Source: JAADHX01 sp964569385
GTDB lineage: Bacteria; Actinomycetota; Acidimicrobiia; Acidimicrobiales; Poriferisodalaceae
Direction of reading: 5' to 3'
Length of the DNA stretch: 64,000 nt
Assembly: GCA_964569385.1 (NCBI GenBank)
Contig: CAZMUM010000026.1
Coordinates: 1-64,000 of the forward strand
The number at the start of each line of letters is the position of its first letter. The first letter of the stretch is position 1. The position numbers were made by a program, and so were the translations under genes. Below, piece by piece: positions 16,985 through 25,911 of the stretch. The notes below the pieces were generated by a model. It worked only from the letters and a program-made list of their open reading frames with translations, did no database searches and was not told where the DNA came from.

Positions 16985-18457
16985 CTACGCGGTCGGATCG
17001 GTGATCTGACCAATAAACAGGGTTGCGCCACTTGTTTCGTCGATGATGCGGTAGAAAAACGGTCGGTCAAGTCTGACGAGAATGGGGGGCGCCGTCGTCC
17101 CGCTAACAAGTTTGAACACCGCCACCGTGCTGGCCGCGGCTTCGATTCCTTGCTCGTCCATCGCCACATAGGTTTGGTGCATAACTTGGTCGAGAACCAA
17201 CTGGTCGACTGGTGCAATGTCAACCAGATTGCCGGGTTGATACAGATCTGAAAGGCCGAGGTCCTTCAAAGCGCCATCAAGTACGGTGCTCTTTCGAGTC
17301 TCGAACTTCGGGACGAACAATGCCGCACCAGCGGTTTGGTTCTCTGAGTATTCGTCAAATACCTCAGACAGCGAATCTGCGACCTCCTCAAACCGTCCGA
17401 TATTGGGAAGTAAGAACTGGGCGGTCAACCCGCCAACGTAGGTCTTTGTTGCTCCGACCCAGCCATCGCCTCTCGCTGCGGAGTCACTGCGGCCATGCAT
17501 CAATGGAACTCGCACCTGCGTTCCGTCGAGCAATGTGAACGGTGCATCGCGAGTTGTGGCCGAATCGAACGGTTCCAGCCAAGAGGCTTTCAAATACAAG
17601 GCATTGACAAGGGCCAGAACCGTTGCAGGGTCGATCGCGCCATCGTCGATTAAGTCGACAATCTGGTTGTTGGTCGCGTCGGCAACGAACTTGTTTATCT
17701 CGTGCGCAACTGCGTCAGGATCGGGCTCGAAGTCGACTTCGCGCAGCACAGGGCCATAGTTCGACCCTATTTCCTCGAGGTATTGCGGCCGAAACGGGAA
17801 CCCGCGTTGGAGGTAGGCCGCGTTGGCGATTCCAATCGTGATGTCACCTGGATTGGTGTCCTCTTGGATTCCGAGTGGAACTCGGTTCTCAAGGTTCTGT
17901 TCAAGAGCATTCATAGAGGCGTGAAACGCTGCAGCGTCTGCGATGCGAAGTAACGCCTGTAGTTGGTCTGCGGCGGCACCGACCGCGCCCGGTTCCAGCA
18001 TCGCCAGCGCGACCGCGACGCTGGTAGGGGACACGGTTAGGTTCGCGTTCGGATCCTCTAGGCGAAGTTGGGCGAACAGATCGAGCCCGAACGCCGTGAT
18101 CGCCGCACCGGCAAGATCCGAAGCGCCTTCGGGAGGAAGCCGTTGAGCGACCAACACCACGCTCGACGGTTCCAACTCGACCGCACCGCCAGAAGAATCG
18201 ACCTCTTCACCGTCGGCACTGGCAGTGCTGCTGCGATCGTCTTTCAAGCTCAGCGCGGCAACTGCTCCCCCAAGAAGAGCAACCGCTGCTGCTAGTGCTA
18301 GCACGCGACGAACGGTCGATGACCGCGAGGTTCGTGCAGAGAGCGCGGACCATGTGTCGGGTACGTCCATTTGTTTGATGGCCTCGAGGCCATCAGAAGC
18401 GCGTGTTCCGAGCTGGTCTTCAAGGCTGTTTTGTTTGGCGATGTCGTCATTGGTCAT
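16985..18457 (-). CDS. membrane-anchored serpin with anti-sigma-like N-terminal segment
   Basis: Serpins are suicide inhibitors of serine or cysteine proteases. From ATG 18457 the 490-residue protein has a cytoplasmic stretch with VPDTWSALSARTSR, one membrane helix (VRRVLALAAAVALLGGAVAAL, about residues 50-70) and a full serpin domain. Landmarks are NLTVSPTSVAVALAML, NALYLKASW and the C-terminal LVRLDRPFFYRI. The reactive loop starts EQGIEAAAST (about 435-444), an inhibitory-type hinge. Counting from the hinge puts P1-P1' near Val-Ser, suggesting elastase-like targets. The N-terminal layout resembles the membrane proteins encoded after ECF sigma factors, and a sigma remnant lies directly upstream, overlapping by 11 bp. 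Confidence 0.88.
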   Translation of the reverse strand: MTNDDIAKQNSLEDQLGTRASDGLEAIKQMDVPDTWSALSARTSRSSTVRRVLALAAAVALLGGAVAALSLKDDRSSTASADGEEVDSSGGAVELEPSSVVLVAQRLPPEGASDLAGAAITAFGLDLFAQLRLEDPNANLTVSPTSVAVALAMLEPGAVGAAADQLQALLRIADAAAFHASMNALEQNLENRVPLGIQEDTNPGDITIGIANAAYLQRGFPFRPQYLEEIGSNYGPVLREVDFEPDPDAVAHEINKFVADATNNQIVDLIDDGAIDPATVLALVNALYLKASWLEPFDSATTRDAPFTLLDGTQVRVPLMHGRSDSAARGDGWVGATKTYVGGLTAQFLLPNIGRFEEVADSLSEVFDEYSENQTAGAALFVPKFETRKSTVLDGALKDLGLSDLYQPGNLVDIAPVDQLVLDQVMHQTYVAMDEQGIEAAASTVAVFKLVSGTTAPPILVRLDRPFFYRIIDETSGATLFIGQITDPTA

Positions 18458-18801
18458 CGAGATTCTCCATATCATTTCGAAGGTGGGCATGGGCGCGGTG
18501 CAACTGAACCCGCACCGAACCGGGCGATGTGTGAAGAACCTCGGCTATCTCCGACGGTGTGAACTCGCCGATGCATCGCAAAGCCACGATTGAGCGTTGC
18601 TGGTCGGACAACCCCTCTAGAAGCGATAGGAACTCGGCAGTCGCGTGCGGCGCCGCCTCTTCTGAGTACTTGGTTGAACGCCTCAGATTCGGCATCGCTG
18701 GCGACATCAGGATCGCGTGCATAGGCGAATAGAGCGCGCCACAAACGAGGATGTATACGCCGATACGCGCCCTCGACTCTGTCAGCCGCCACAGTCTTCA
18801 C
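18447..18801 (-). pseudogene. ECF-type sigma factor gene with internal deletion and frameshift
   Basis: One frame from about 18801 (GTG) encodes a typical sigma region 2 start, VEGAYRRIHPRLWRALFAYA then DPDVASDAESEAFNQVLRRG. A different frame, usable from about 18665, encodes region 4: LSLLEGLSDQQRSIVALRCI, then FTPSEIAEVLHTSPGSVRVQ. In intact relatives some 35-40 residues, including the Trp-rich end of region 2, lie between these parts. Here they are missing and the reading frame changes around 18650-18665. The product would be non-functional unless a sequencing error is involved. It overlaps the serpin start by 11 bp, as an intact sigma/regulator pair would. Confidence 0.7.
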
Positions 18802-18873
18802 AACACTACAGGGGTCATTGTGGGGCAATTCGTAAACAACGACCCCGTGTTTGAGTGCCGGGTTGGCGAGATG

Positions 18874-19923
18874 TCAGTCCGGCTGGATCGAGGGGGAGTC
18901 CAAGTGCGCAAGGTGAACAGTTGTTTGTGGGAATGGGATTTCGATGCCGACCTCGTCGAATCGGTCCTTAATCATCTTGCGAAGTAAGCGGCCTGTGGCC
19001 CACTGTTCGGCCGGGTCGGTCTTGACCGCTAGTCGGATACTGATGGCCGAGTCGCCAAGTTCTTGGACACCCCACACCTCAGGTTCCTCGAGGATCGTGG
19101 CCGCCTCGAGATTCTCGCGCCACAACACATCGGCGACTTCTTTCAAAGTTTCCATGGCGAGGTCGAGGTCGGTGTCGTAAGCGACACCGATGTCGAGAAC
19201 ACTTCTGGCCCACAGTTGCGACATGTTGCCGACTCGGCGAATCTCGCCGTTTGGTACAACCCAAAGCACACCGTGAACGTCGCGGACTCGTGTTGTGCGC
19301 ATCGACACCGCCTCGACGGTGCCGATGGCATCGCCGACATCGACAACGTCGCCAACTCCGTACTGATCCTCGATGATTATGAAGATTCCGGCCAGGAAGT
19401 CGCGTACCAACGACTGGGCACCGAATCCAATGGCCACACCGGCAATCCCAGCCCCGGCAATGAGTGGTCCGAGGTTGATGCCGACTTCGCCGAGTGCGAT
19501 GAGCAAAGCGAGTGTCCAGATCGTGCCAGCGGCAAGGCTCTTGAGAACAGCGTTGAGCGTCACGGCTCTTTGCCGGGAACGCTCAGACGATTGCGTCAGC
19601 TGTTCGAGGCGTTTCGCGGCCCGATGAGGCAAGAAGTCGGCCTTCTCAAGGCGATCCTTTTCGGCTTGGGTCGTTGCCGTTTCTCGGCGCGCGATGAGTT
19701 CGGTTATTGCCCCGTCGATGAATCGTTTGGCCAATCGGGCGAGAACCCAGGCCACGGCCAAGATGACAAGAATTGTTATTGGCTTCTCGACAACCCACTC
19801 CGATGCCTTGGCCGTCAGGTCAGAGTCGGTCCAGTCGTGCACAAGTTCACAAACTGTGCCAGGGTCACTACCGCACGCTGTCTGTAGATCGGCGAGGAGT
19901 TCGGCGCCAAGAGGTGTTGCCAT
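18874..19923 (-). CDS. MscS-family mechanosensitive ion channel
   Basis: Small-conductance mechanosensitive channels release solutes on osmotic downshock. The 349-residue protein has N-terminal membrane helices (PITILVILAVAWVLARLA and TIWTLALLIALGEVGI) and a Gly/Ala-rich pore helix, LIAGAGIAGVAIGFGAQSLV. The beta domain follows, with FIIIEDQYGVGDVVDVG and VSMRTTRVRDVHGVLWVVPNG, and an alpha-beta C-terminus. ATG 19923 is chosen; a GTG at 19941 is possible. Neither has a strong ribosome-binding site. It is a single gene convergent with nothing and divergent from a nitroreductase. Confidence 0.92.
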   Translation of the reverse strand: MATPLGAELLADLQTACGSDPGTVCELVHDWTDSDLTAKASEWVVEKPITILVILAVAWVLARLAKRFIDGAITELIARRETATTQAEKDRLEKADFLPHRAAKRLEQLTQSSERSRQRAVTLNAVLKSLAAGTIWTLALLIALGEVGINLGPLIAGAGIAGVAIGFGAQSLVRDFLAGIFIIIEDQYGVGDVVDVGDAIGTVEAVSMRTTRVRDVHGVLWVVPNGEIRRVGNMSQLWARSVLDIGVAYDTDLDLAMETLKEVADVLWRENLEAATILEEPEVWGVQELGDSAISIRLAVKTDPAEQWATGRLLRKMIKDRFDEVGIEIPFPQTTVHLAHLDSPSIQPD

Positions 19924-20001
19924 TGAGTGATGGTCGCGCACCGATGCCGCTTCGGTTGTGATGGTCGGCCATAGTTATGAACCAGACCGAGGGGACTCCA
20001 G

Positions 20002-20520
20002 ATGAACGAATCGTTGCCAATGAGTGCAATTGATACCGTGCTTACGAAACGAGATGTACGCCACTACCAGAACACACCGGTATCGGTCGAACATCGCGAG
20101 CGGCTCATTCAGGCCGCACGAATGGCCGGAAGCGCCAAGAACGCCGAAGTAAATCGTCTAATGCTCATCGATGATGCTGAGGTGGCCGGGCGTCTCGCTG
20201 GGGCTGGCGACTTCTCGGCCTGGATCGGGTCGGCTCCGCTGATCATCGGTTTCGTAACGCCCTTTGACTTTGACCGTCCATTCGACGTCGGGCGCATGGC
20301 TCAAAACATCATGATCGTGGCCCATTCCCTGGGTCTTGCCACCTGCCCGGTCACCTTGCACCACGAGGACACGACACGCGAGATCCTTGGCCTTCCCGAC
20401 GATCACCACATGATCATGGTTGTCACCGTTGGGTACCCAGTAGCTGGCGCGCCGCCGTCGCCGTTGAAGCGCGTGAGGGTCGGGTCCGACGAACTAGTCC
20501 ACGAGAACGCCTGGCGATAG
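20002..20520 (+). CDS. nitroreductase family protein
   Basis: Nitroreductase-fold proteins bind FMN and use NAD(P)H. The 172-residue protein begins IDTVLTKRDVRHYQNTPVS, the usual R-x-x-R phosphate-binding start. It continues with LIQAARMAGSAKNAEVNRLM and DVGRMAQNIMIVAHSLGLAT, the dimer-interface helix, and ends with GYPVAGAPPSPLKRV. Length is at the short end of the family. The reaction is unknown; members reduce nitroaromatics, enones or flavins. It ends 15 bp before the convergent desaturase-like gene. Confidence 0.88.
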   Translation: MNESLPMSAIDTVLTKRDVRHYQNTPVSVEHRERLIQAARMAGSAKNAEVNRLMLIDDAEVAGRLAGAGDFSAWIGSAPLIIGFVTPFDFDRPFDVGRMAQNIMIVAHSLGLATCPVTLHHEDTTREILGLPDDHHMIMVVTVGYPVAGAPPSPLKRVRVGSDELVHENAWR

Positions 20521-20535
20521 AGCCGAGCGCGATCT

Positions 20536-21012
20536 CTAAGTCTCGGCAACGGTGCCAAAGACATGGTCCCACCACGGAACCGTGACCCCAAAGTTCGATC
20601 TGGTGGCTTCCTCGTGGTGCACCCGGTGATGCTCGACCCTGGCCTCGTTGACCGTTGCTGGCCAGTGGTGAATGCGCCAGTGCATGGTCTCATAGACCGA
20701 GTAACCAACGGTGAAACCGACCCATCCGGCCCAGATTTCGCGGCGACGGACCATCACTGGAACACCAGAGCTAACTGCGGCCACGGCCAGGTGTCCAACC
20801 AACCGAAGGAACAGCGACGTCTTTAGCGGCTCGCGATGATGCGACCGATGTTCAGCAGCAACCAATCGAATCGTTGCTCGGTGGGCCCGACCGCCTAGAA
20901 CCGGACGGGTGCGTGCGCTCCTAGGGTGAAACGCGCCGCGGTGCACGACGTACTCGGTACCCGTCCACAGGACCCAACCCAAGGCGGTCGCTGCGATTTG
21001 TCGCTGTCGCAT
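20536..21012 (-). CDS. sterol desaturase / fatty acid hydroxylase family protein
   Basis: This 158-residue membrane protein carries the eight-histidine di-iron pattern of the family: EYVVHR, then HRSHHREP, then the final HHRVHHEE. Two hydrophobic stretches, LVGHLAVAAVSSGVPVMV and WAGWVGFTVGYSVYETMHW, lie between them. It resembles the short CrtZ-like carotenoid hydroxylase and sterol desaturase members. The substrate (carotenoid, fatty acid or sterol) cannot be assigned because no neighbouring gene belongs to such a pathway. Confidence 0.82.
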   Translation of the reverse strand: MRQRQIAATALGWVLWTGTEYVVHRGAFHPRSARTRPVLGGRAHRATIRLVAAEHRSHHREPLKTSLFLRLVGHLAVAAVSSGVPVMVRRREIWAGWVGFTVGYSVYETMHWRIHHWPATVNEARVEHHRVHHEEATRSNFGVTVPWWDHVFGTVAET

Positions 21013-21115
21013 GGCCTAAGTGTGCCCTCTATCGCCGCGTATGTAGTTGCGCCGGCCGAGATGCACCGGTCGCGCTGGGCTGATGCGGTGTTTGGATCTA
21101 GGATCATCGCTGAAT

Positions 21116-23758
21116 ATGGACTTTGACGTTCAAGAACGCAGACGATCCCAGCCCAGGAGAACGCGAGCGCTCCCATGGGTCGTAGGGACAGTGTTGTTGG
21201 TGGCCACGCTTGGTGTAACGCTGGTTGAGCGGAACCACAACACGTCGGGACAGGCGGCCGGTCACGACACTGCCACCGCAGTGTTCTCGAACTCTGTAGC
21301 AGCGACAGAACACCGTCTTAGCCTGGAGCAAGCGAAACTTACCTTGTTCATCGAGGGTGTCGCCTCGTTCGCCAGCATCTCAGCGGGCAACGAGGCGCTC
21401 CTGCTCAACGACTACGTTTCGGCGCTTCCACTCGATCGCAAGATTCCAGCGGTTCGACTCGTTGTGGTCGCCGAGAACACTGGGCAAGGAACCATCCTCG
21501 AAGCATCATCTCTCAACGGTGATCTGCAAGCCGAAGTGGTGGGCTCGCCCACGAGCAGCTATCAAGGCCTCGATAGCGCCATTGCAAACTCCGAGACAGA
21601 CGCGATGCCAGCAGTTGGAACGAGCAACGGAAGCGGCGTTGAGAGCGTGGACACTAGCGAATCGATATGGCTTGCTGTTGCGGTGCCAGGCGTCGACGAT
21701 CGTTTCGTCGCGGCGCAGTTCGAAGCCGAGGTGTTCCTTAGCCCAGCGCTCGACGTGGGCGGAACTATGGCTTCGTTGCGTCCCTTCTCGGCCGACTTCG
21801 TGATATCTAGACCGTCGGCTTCGCCAGTGCAGGTCGCGGGGCCCGCTGATGGTTCCATTGGGCGTTCTCCATCGGGCGACAGGTTTACCTACGCTGGTGA
21901 GGTCGATGTCTTCGGATCTCCGTGGCGGCTCGACGTGCTCAGTTCGGTCGACTTTCTTGAGATCCCAAACTCGCACCACAGCCTTTTCTGGCCCATTGGC
22001 GGCACGCTTCTATCTATTGCGGTTGTCGCACTTTTGCTGATGCAACAGCGCGGCGGTCGACGACAGCTAGAGAACAGCGCAGCTCTGACGCGATCGAGCC
22101 GTCGGTTTACCACCGGGTTCGATAACGCTCCGATCGGCATGGCCGAGGTCGATGTGCATGGCCGCGTAATGAAGTCAAACGCCACGATGCGACTCCAACT
22201 CGGACGCGACGTTCTCGACGGTGTTGTACTGCCGAGCCTGCTCCATCCAGACGACTCTTCGGCACACGCCGAACAACGAGATCGCCTCGATAGTGGTGTT
22301 GCGCCAAGCGCCCAGCTCGATGTTCGCTATCTACGACCAGATGGCCGCCAGCTGTGGGTGACAGAATCGATTTCAGCTCTTGATCGAGTTGGCGACCCTG
22401 ACCGTCACTACCTCATCCAGCAGTTAGATACGACCGACCGTCACGAAGCTGAGCTCACACTCCACACTCTCGCATTCAGCGATTCGTTGACCGGCTTGCC
22501 CAACAAGGCCTCGCTGATGTTGCAGCTCGAACAGCAGTTGGTGGTGAGCGAGTCGTCAGGCGATCAATTCACTTTGTTGTTCATCGACCTTGACCTGTTC
22601 AAAGTAGTTAATGACAGCCTCGGGCATGGTGCGGGCGACTATGTAATCAAAGTCATCGCCGATCGGATCACCGCCGGCCTTCCAGAGAAACACCAAGTGG
22701 CCCGATTCGGCGGCGACGAGTTCACCATTGTTTGCCCCGAAGTGTGCGATTCCAACAAGATCGAAGAGATCTCCGTCGGGCTGCTCAAGTCCATCGGCGA
22801 ACCGATTGACCTTGCCGGGGTGCCTGTGTCGATCACGGCCAGCATCGGCTACACCTTTAGCTCCACAGGAGATACCCCAGAGACCCTGTTACGCGACGCG
22901 GATGCAGCCATGTACAAGGCCAAGGCAAACGGTCGAAATCGAGTGATGCAGTTCGTCGGACCGATCCGGCGCGAAGCCGTCGAGCGGTTCGATATCGAGA
23001 CATCACTGCGCTTGGCGATCGATCGCGACGAGTTCGACATCTTCTACCAGCCAATGATCGACCTAGCCACCGACCGAATCGTGGGAGTCGAAGCGCTACT
23101 CCGCTGGCAGCATCCGGACCGCGGACTTCTCGAACCAGGGGCGTTTCTGGACGTCGCTCGCGAGTCAGGGTTACTCGACGAGATCGATGCGATGACGTTG
23201 GCGAAGGCATGGAAACAGCTCGATCAGTGGGTTCACCGGCGCGCCGCGGCCAAAGAGTGGCACTTGGCCGTCAACTGTTCGTCGCAGTGGTTCCAGGATG
23301 GGCGGTTGCGAACGTTGCTGCCAGAAGTTCTCGACTCGACGAGCCTCGACCCATCGCGTTTGTGGCTCGAACTTACCGAATCCGACTTGTTGCACGACAC
23401 CAAACAGACCGCTGCCGAGCTTGATGCGTTGCACTCGATCGGGGTCAAGGTAGCCCTCGACGATTTCGGAACCGGGTTCAGTTCGCTTAGCTACTTGAGC
23501 CGCTTTGACATAGATCGCCTCAAGATCGACCAGTCGTTTATTCAGTCGCTCGGTAAGAGCGACGCCGACGAGGCCATCGTTGGCGCGGTAGTCGAGATGG
23601 CGAACGCTCTAGGAATTCCAACCGTGGCCGAAGGCACCGAGAGCGTCGAGCAACTCGAGGTAGTGCGTCGGCTGGGAGCCAACTACGCCCAAGGGTTCCT
23701 ACTCGGCGAGCCTCAATCGGTCGCAGACCTCGACGTTGTGCTGGCTGGCCTCAGTTAG
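21116..23758 (+). CDS. CHASE-PAS-GGDEF-EAL cyclic-di-GMP signalling protein
   Basis: This 880-residue protein makes and/or breaks cyclic di-GMP. A membrane helix near residues 20-38 leads into an extracytoplasmic CHASE-like sensor domain of about 250 residues. A second helix, FWPIGGTLLSIAVVALLLMQ, follows, then a PAS domain beginning FTTGFDNAPIGMAEVD. The cyclase domain has an intact ARFGGDEFTIV. The phosphodiesterase domain has VGVEALLRWQHP, LDDFGTGFSSLSYLSRFDID and AEGTES, all consistent with activity. ATG 21116 follows aggatc by 9 nt; the longer open frame upstream is not protein-like. Both domains look catalytically complete, so net activity depends on the sensor. Confidence 0.92.
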   Translation: MDFDVQERRRSQPRRTRALPWVVGTVLLVATLGVTLVERNHNTSGQAAGHDTATAVFSNSVAATEHRLSLEQAKLTLFIEGVASFASISAGNEALLLNDYVSALPLDRKIPAVRLVVVAENTGQGTILEASSLNGDLQAEVVGSPTSSYQGLDSAIANSETDAMPAVGTSNGSGVESVDTSESIWLAVAVPGVDDRFVAAQFEAEVFLSPALDVGGTMASLRPFSADFVISRPSASPVQVAGPADGSIGRSPSGDRFTYAGEVDVFGSPWRLDVLSSVDFLEIPNSHHSLFWPIGGTLLSIAVVALLLMQQRGGRRQLENSAALTRSSRRFTTGFDNAPIGMAEVDVHGRVMKSNATMRLQLGRDVLDGVVLPSLLHPDDSSAHAEQRDRLDSGVAPSAQLDVRYLRPDGRQLWVTESISALDRVGDPDRHYLIQQLDTTDRHEAELTLHTLAFSDSLTGLPNKASLMLQLEQQLVVSESSGDQFTLLFIDLDLFKVVNDSLGHGAGDYVIKVIADRITAGLPEKHQVARFGGDEFTIVCPEVCDSNKIEEISVGLLKSIGEPIDLAGVPVSITASIGYTFSSTGDTPETLLRDADAAMYKAKANGRNRVMQFVGPIRREAVERFDIETSLRLAIDRDEFDIFYQPMIDLATDRIVGVEALLRWQHPDRGLLEPGAFLDVARESGLLDEIDAMTLAKAWKQLDQWVHRRAAAKEWHLAVNCSSQWFQDGRLRTLLPEVLDSTSLDPSRLWLELTESDLLHDTKQTAAELDALHSIGVKVALDDFGTGFSSLSYLSRFDIDRLKIDQSFIQSLGKSDADEAIVGAVVEMANALGIPTVAEGTESVEQLEVVRRLGANYAQGFLLGEPQSVADLDVVLAGLS

Positions 23759-24869
23759 AACCCCGCAGTCGAGCCAGTGCCGCTTCGGTCTCGCCGACGA
23801 GATTGTTCATCACGGCCCGCACCGTCGTTGGCTTGTCGAAATAGGCGATGCTTTGCCCGGCGGGCGAGTGCATCAGGGGCTCGATGCGGTGCCGTTCTAT
23901 TTGCCCGAGAAGGTCGCCGACCAAAATGTCTTGATACGGCATCTTTAGAGGCGTCGGTGCGTCATCGGTGCTCCAGACATCGGACCAAGAGGTGCGAATC
24001 TGGCGGAGAGTCTTCCCGCTGTCGGCGCGCGAGATGACCGTATCTGCGCTTTCAGCTGCAAGTAACTTGGCCAGAATCTCGGGTTCGGTGTGGGACTCTT
24101 CGCACACGAGCCAGGCCGTTCCGAGCCAGACACCGACCGCGCCGAGAGCCATAGCAGCGGCTATGTGGCGGCCAGTAGCAACGCCGCCTGCGGCCACAAC
24201 CGGAGTCTCTCCGGCAACATCGACGATGCGAGGAACCAGCGAGTAGGTGCCGACCGTTCCGGTATGAGCGCCGGCATCGTAGCCCTGAGCTACAAGGATG
24301 TCGGCACCGGCTCGGAGGGCCCGTTCGGCATGTTTGGGCTGACCAACGAGGCTCACCATTTTGATCCCACGTTCTTTGGCTGGTCCGATTACCCACTCTG
24401 GGCTGCCGATCCCGAGGGCTAGAATTTTGAGTCCAGAATCGAGGGCAACGTCGACTTGTTCGCGGGCCATCTCTTCGCTGCGGACGAAGCGCGAACGCAT
24501 ACCAGGTTCGCCGTCGTCTGGAATGCCGTAGTCGGCGCGGATCTTGTTAATGAAGGCCCGGTGATCGTCGGGAATCGAGGCTTCGATCTCGGCTCGGTTG
24601 TCTTTTTCTGGCATGCCACTGGGTATGACAAGGTCGATCCCGTACGGCTTGTCGCCCAGTTCGTGGCTCATGCGCGACAGGCTCGACTCGATTTCTTCCG
24701 GTGTGCTTCGAGTCGCGCCCCAGATTCCGATTCCCCCGGCGTGGGTGATGGCAATAGCTGCATCGAGCGAATGCGCGAACCCGAAGATCGGGTACTTGGC
24801 ACCGAGTTCGTCGCCGAGCTGGTTGGGTAGTGGGCTTGTCAAGGGGTTACCGCCGTTTCTCGGTGACAC
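23751..24869 (-). CDS. nitronate monooxygenase family flavoprotein
   Basis: Members oxidise alkyl nitronates with FMN and O2; many relatives have unknown substrates. From GTG 24869 the protein has 372 residues and reads LGAKYPIFGFAHSLDAAIAI near the start. The phosphate-binding and glycine-rich segments LVAQGYDAGAHTGTVGTYSL and TPVVAAGGVATGRHIAAAMA follow. The agmatinase-like gene ends 13 bp upstream, so they form one operon. The last 8 bp overlap the convergent GGDEF/EAL gene. The frame is open to 25022, but that part lies inside the neighbour and is unlikely to be coding. Confidence 0.85.
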   Translation of the reverse strand: MSPRNGGNPLTSPLPNQLGDELGAKYPIFGFAHSLDAAIAITHAGGIGIWGATRSTPEEIESSLSRMSHELGDKPYGIDLVIPSGMPEKDNRAEIEASIPDDHRAFINKIRADYGIPDDGEPGMRSRFVRSEEMAREQVDVALDSGLKILALGIGSPEWVIGPAKERGIKMVSLVGQPKHAERALRAGADILVAQGYDAGAHTGTVGTYSLVPRIVDVAGETPVVAAGGVATGRHIAAAMALGAVGVWLGTAWLVCEESHTEPEILAKLLAAESADTVISRADSGKTLRQIRTSWSDVWSTDDAPTPLKMPYQDILVGDLLGQIERHRIEPLMHSPAGQSIAYFDKPTTVRAVMNNLVGETEAALARLRGSN

Positions 24870-24882
24870 GTAGGTTTCTCGG

Positions 24883-25911
24883 CTACATGCGGCCGTAGGG
24901 GATGGGCTTGGATCCCATCCGGATGGCGTGCAGGCAGATGATGTCGTGGGCGATCGTGGCTGCGGCGATGGCGGTGATCTCGCTGATGTCGTAGACCGGC
25001 GATACCTCGACCACGTCGGCACCGACGATGTTCAGTCCCGTCAACGAGCGCACTGCTTCGAAGGCTTGAGATGTTGATAGTCCGCCGGCAACCGGAGTGC
25101 CAGTGCCAGGGGCGAACGCCGGGTCGAGGCAGTCGATGTCGAATGTGAGGTAAGCAGCCCTGTCGCCGACAACTTCTCGAACGACTTCGACAGTAGCTGG
25201 AATGCCCTCGCGGTGTATCCAAGGTGCGGTCAAGATCGTGAACCCGTGGTCCGAACTGTTTGGCGTGCGGATGCCGATTTGAACGCTGGTGGCCGGGTCG
25301 ACGATTCCTTCGCGTATTGCCCGCAGGAACATCGATCCGTGGTCGAGCCGTTCGCCATCGTCTGGCCACGTGTCGCTGTGAGCGTCGAAGTGGATCAGCG
25401 AGAGCGGCCCGTACTTCTCAGCGTGAGCTCGGAGCAGTGGGTAGGTGACGAAGTGGTCGCCACCGAACGACAACATGAACACATCGTTGGCGATGATTTC
25501 TCGGGCGTGAGCTTCGATCTTCTCCGGGGTCGAAGCGGGGTAGCCGTAGTCGAGGAAACAGTCCCCGTAGTCGGCGATGGCCAACTCTGTGAGTGGGTCG
25601 AAACCGAAAGGGAACCCGGGGATCTCAGCTAGGCCTGTCGAGGCTTCGCGTACGGCCCTTGGTCCGAATCGAGTGCCCGGTCGTCCTGATGTGGCCATGT
25701 CGAATGGAATGCCAGTAACTACAACGTCGGCAGCGGCGATGTCGCGTGTGTAGTTTCGGCGAAGGAACGAGACCGCACCTGCATACGGAGACTCGTCGCC
25801 AGGTCCCTTCAGGCCTTGTCGTCGAAAGGCCTGGTCGCCGTCGACTGGTCCGGTCTCTTGCACAGTCACCCCTGGGAAGTTGGTCACGGCGCAGCGTAGT
25901 GTCTGACCCAT
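24883..25911 (-). CDS. speB: agmatinase / ureohydrolase family protein
   Basis: Ureohydrolases split agmatine or related guanidino compounds to urea and an amine using two Mn ions. Metal-ligand motifs are all present: FGGDHFVTYPL, IHFDAHSDTWPD and FDIDCLDPAFAPGTGTPVAG. ATG 25911 gives 342 residues; a GTG at 25887 (starting TNFPG) is equally plausible. It is divergent from an amine-oxidase-like FAD enzyme, which could use its putrescine-type product. True agmatinase is the best guess, but guanidinobutyrase or guanidinopropionase activity is possible. Confidence 0.85.
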   Translation of the reverse strand: MGQTLRCAVTNFPGVTVQETGPVDGDQAFRRQGLKGPGDESPYAGAVSFLRRNYTRDIAAADVVVTGIPFDMATSGRPGTRFGPRAVREASTGLAEIPGFPFGFDPLTELAIADYGDCFLDYGYPASTPEKIEAHAREIIANDVFMLSFGGDHFVTYPLLRAHAEKYGPLSLIHFDAHSDTWPDDGERLDHGSMFLRAIREGIVDPATSVQIGIRTPNSSDHGFTILTAPWIHREGIPATVEVVREVVGDRAAYLTFDIDCLDPAFAPGTGTPVAGGLSTSQAFEAVRSLTGLNIVGADVVEVSPVYDISEITAIAAATIAHDIICLHAIRMGSKPIPYGRM

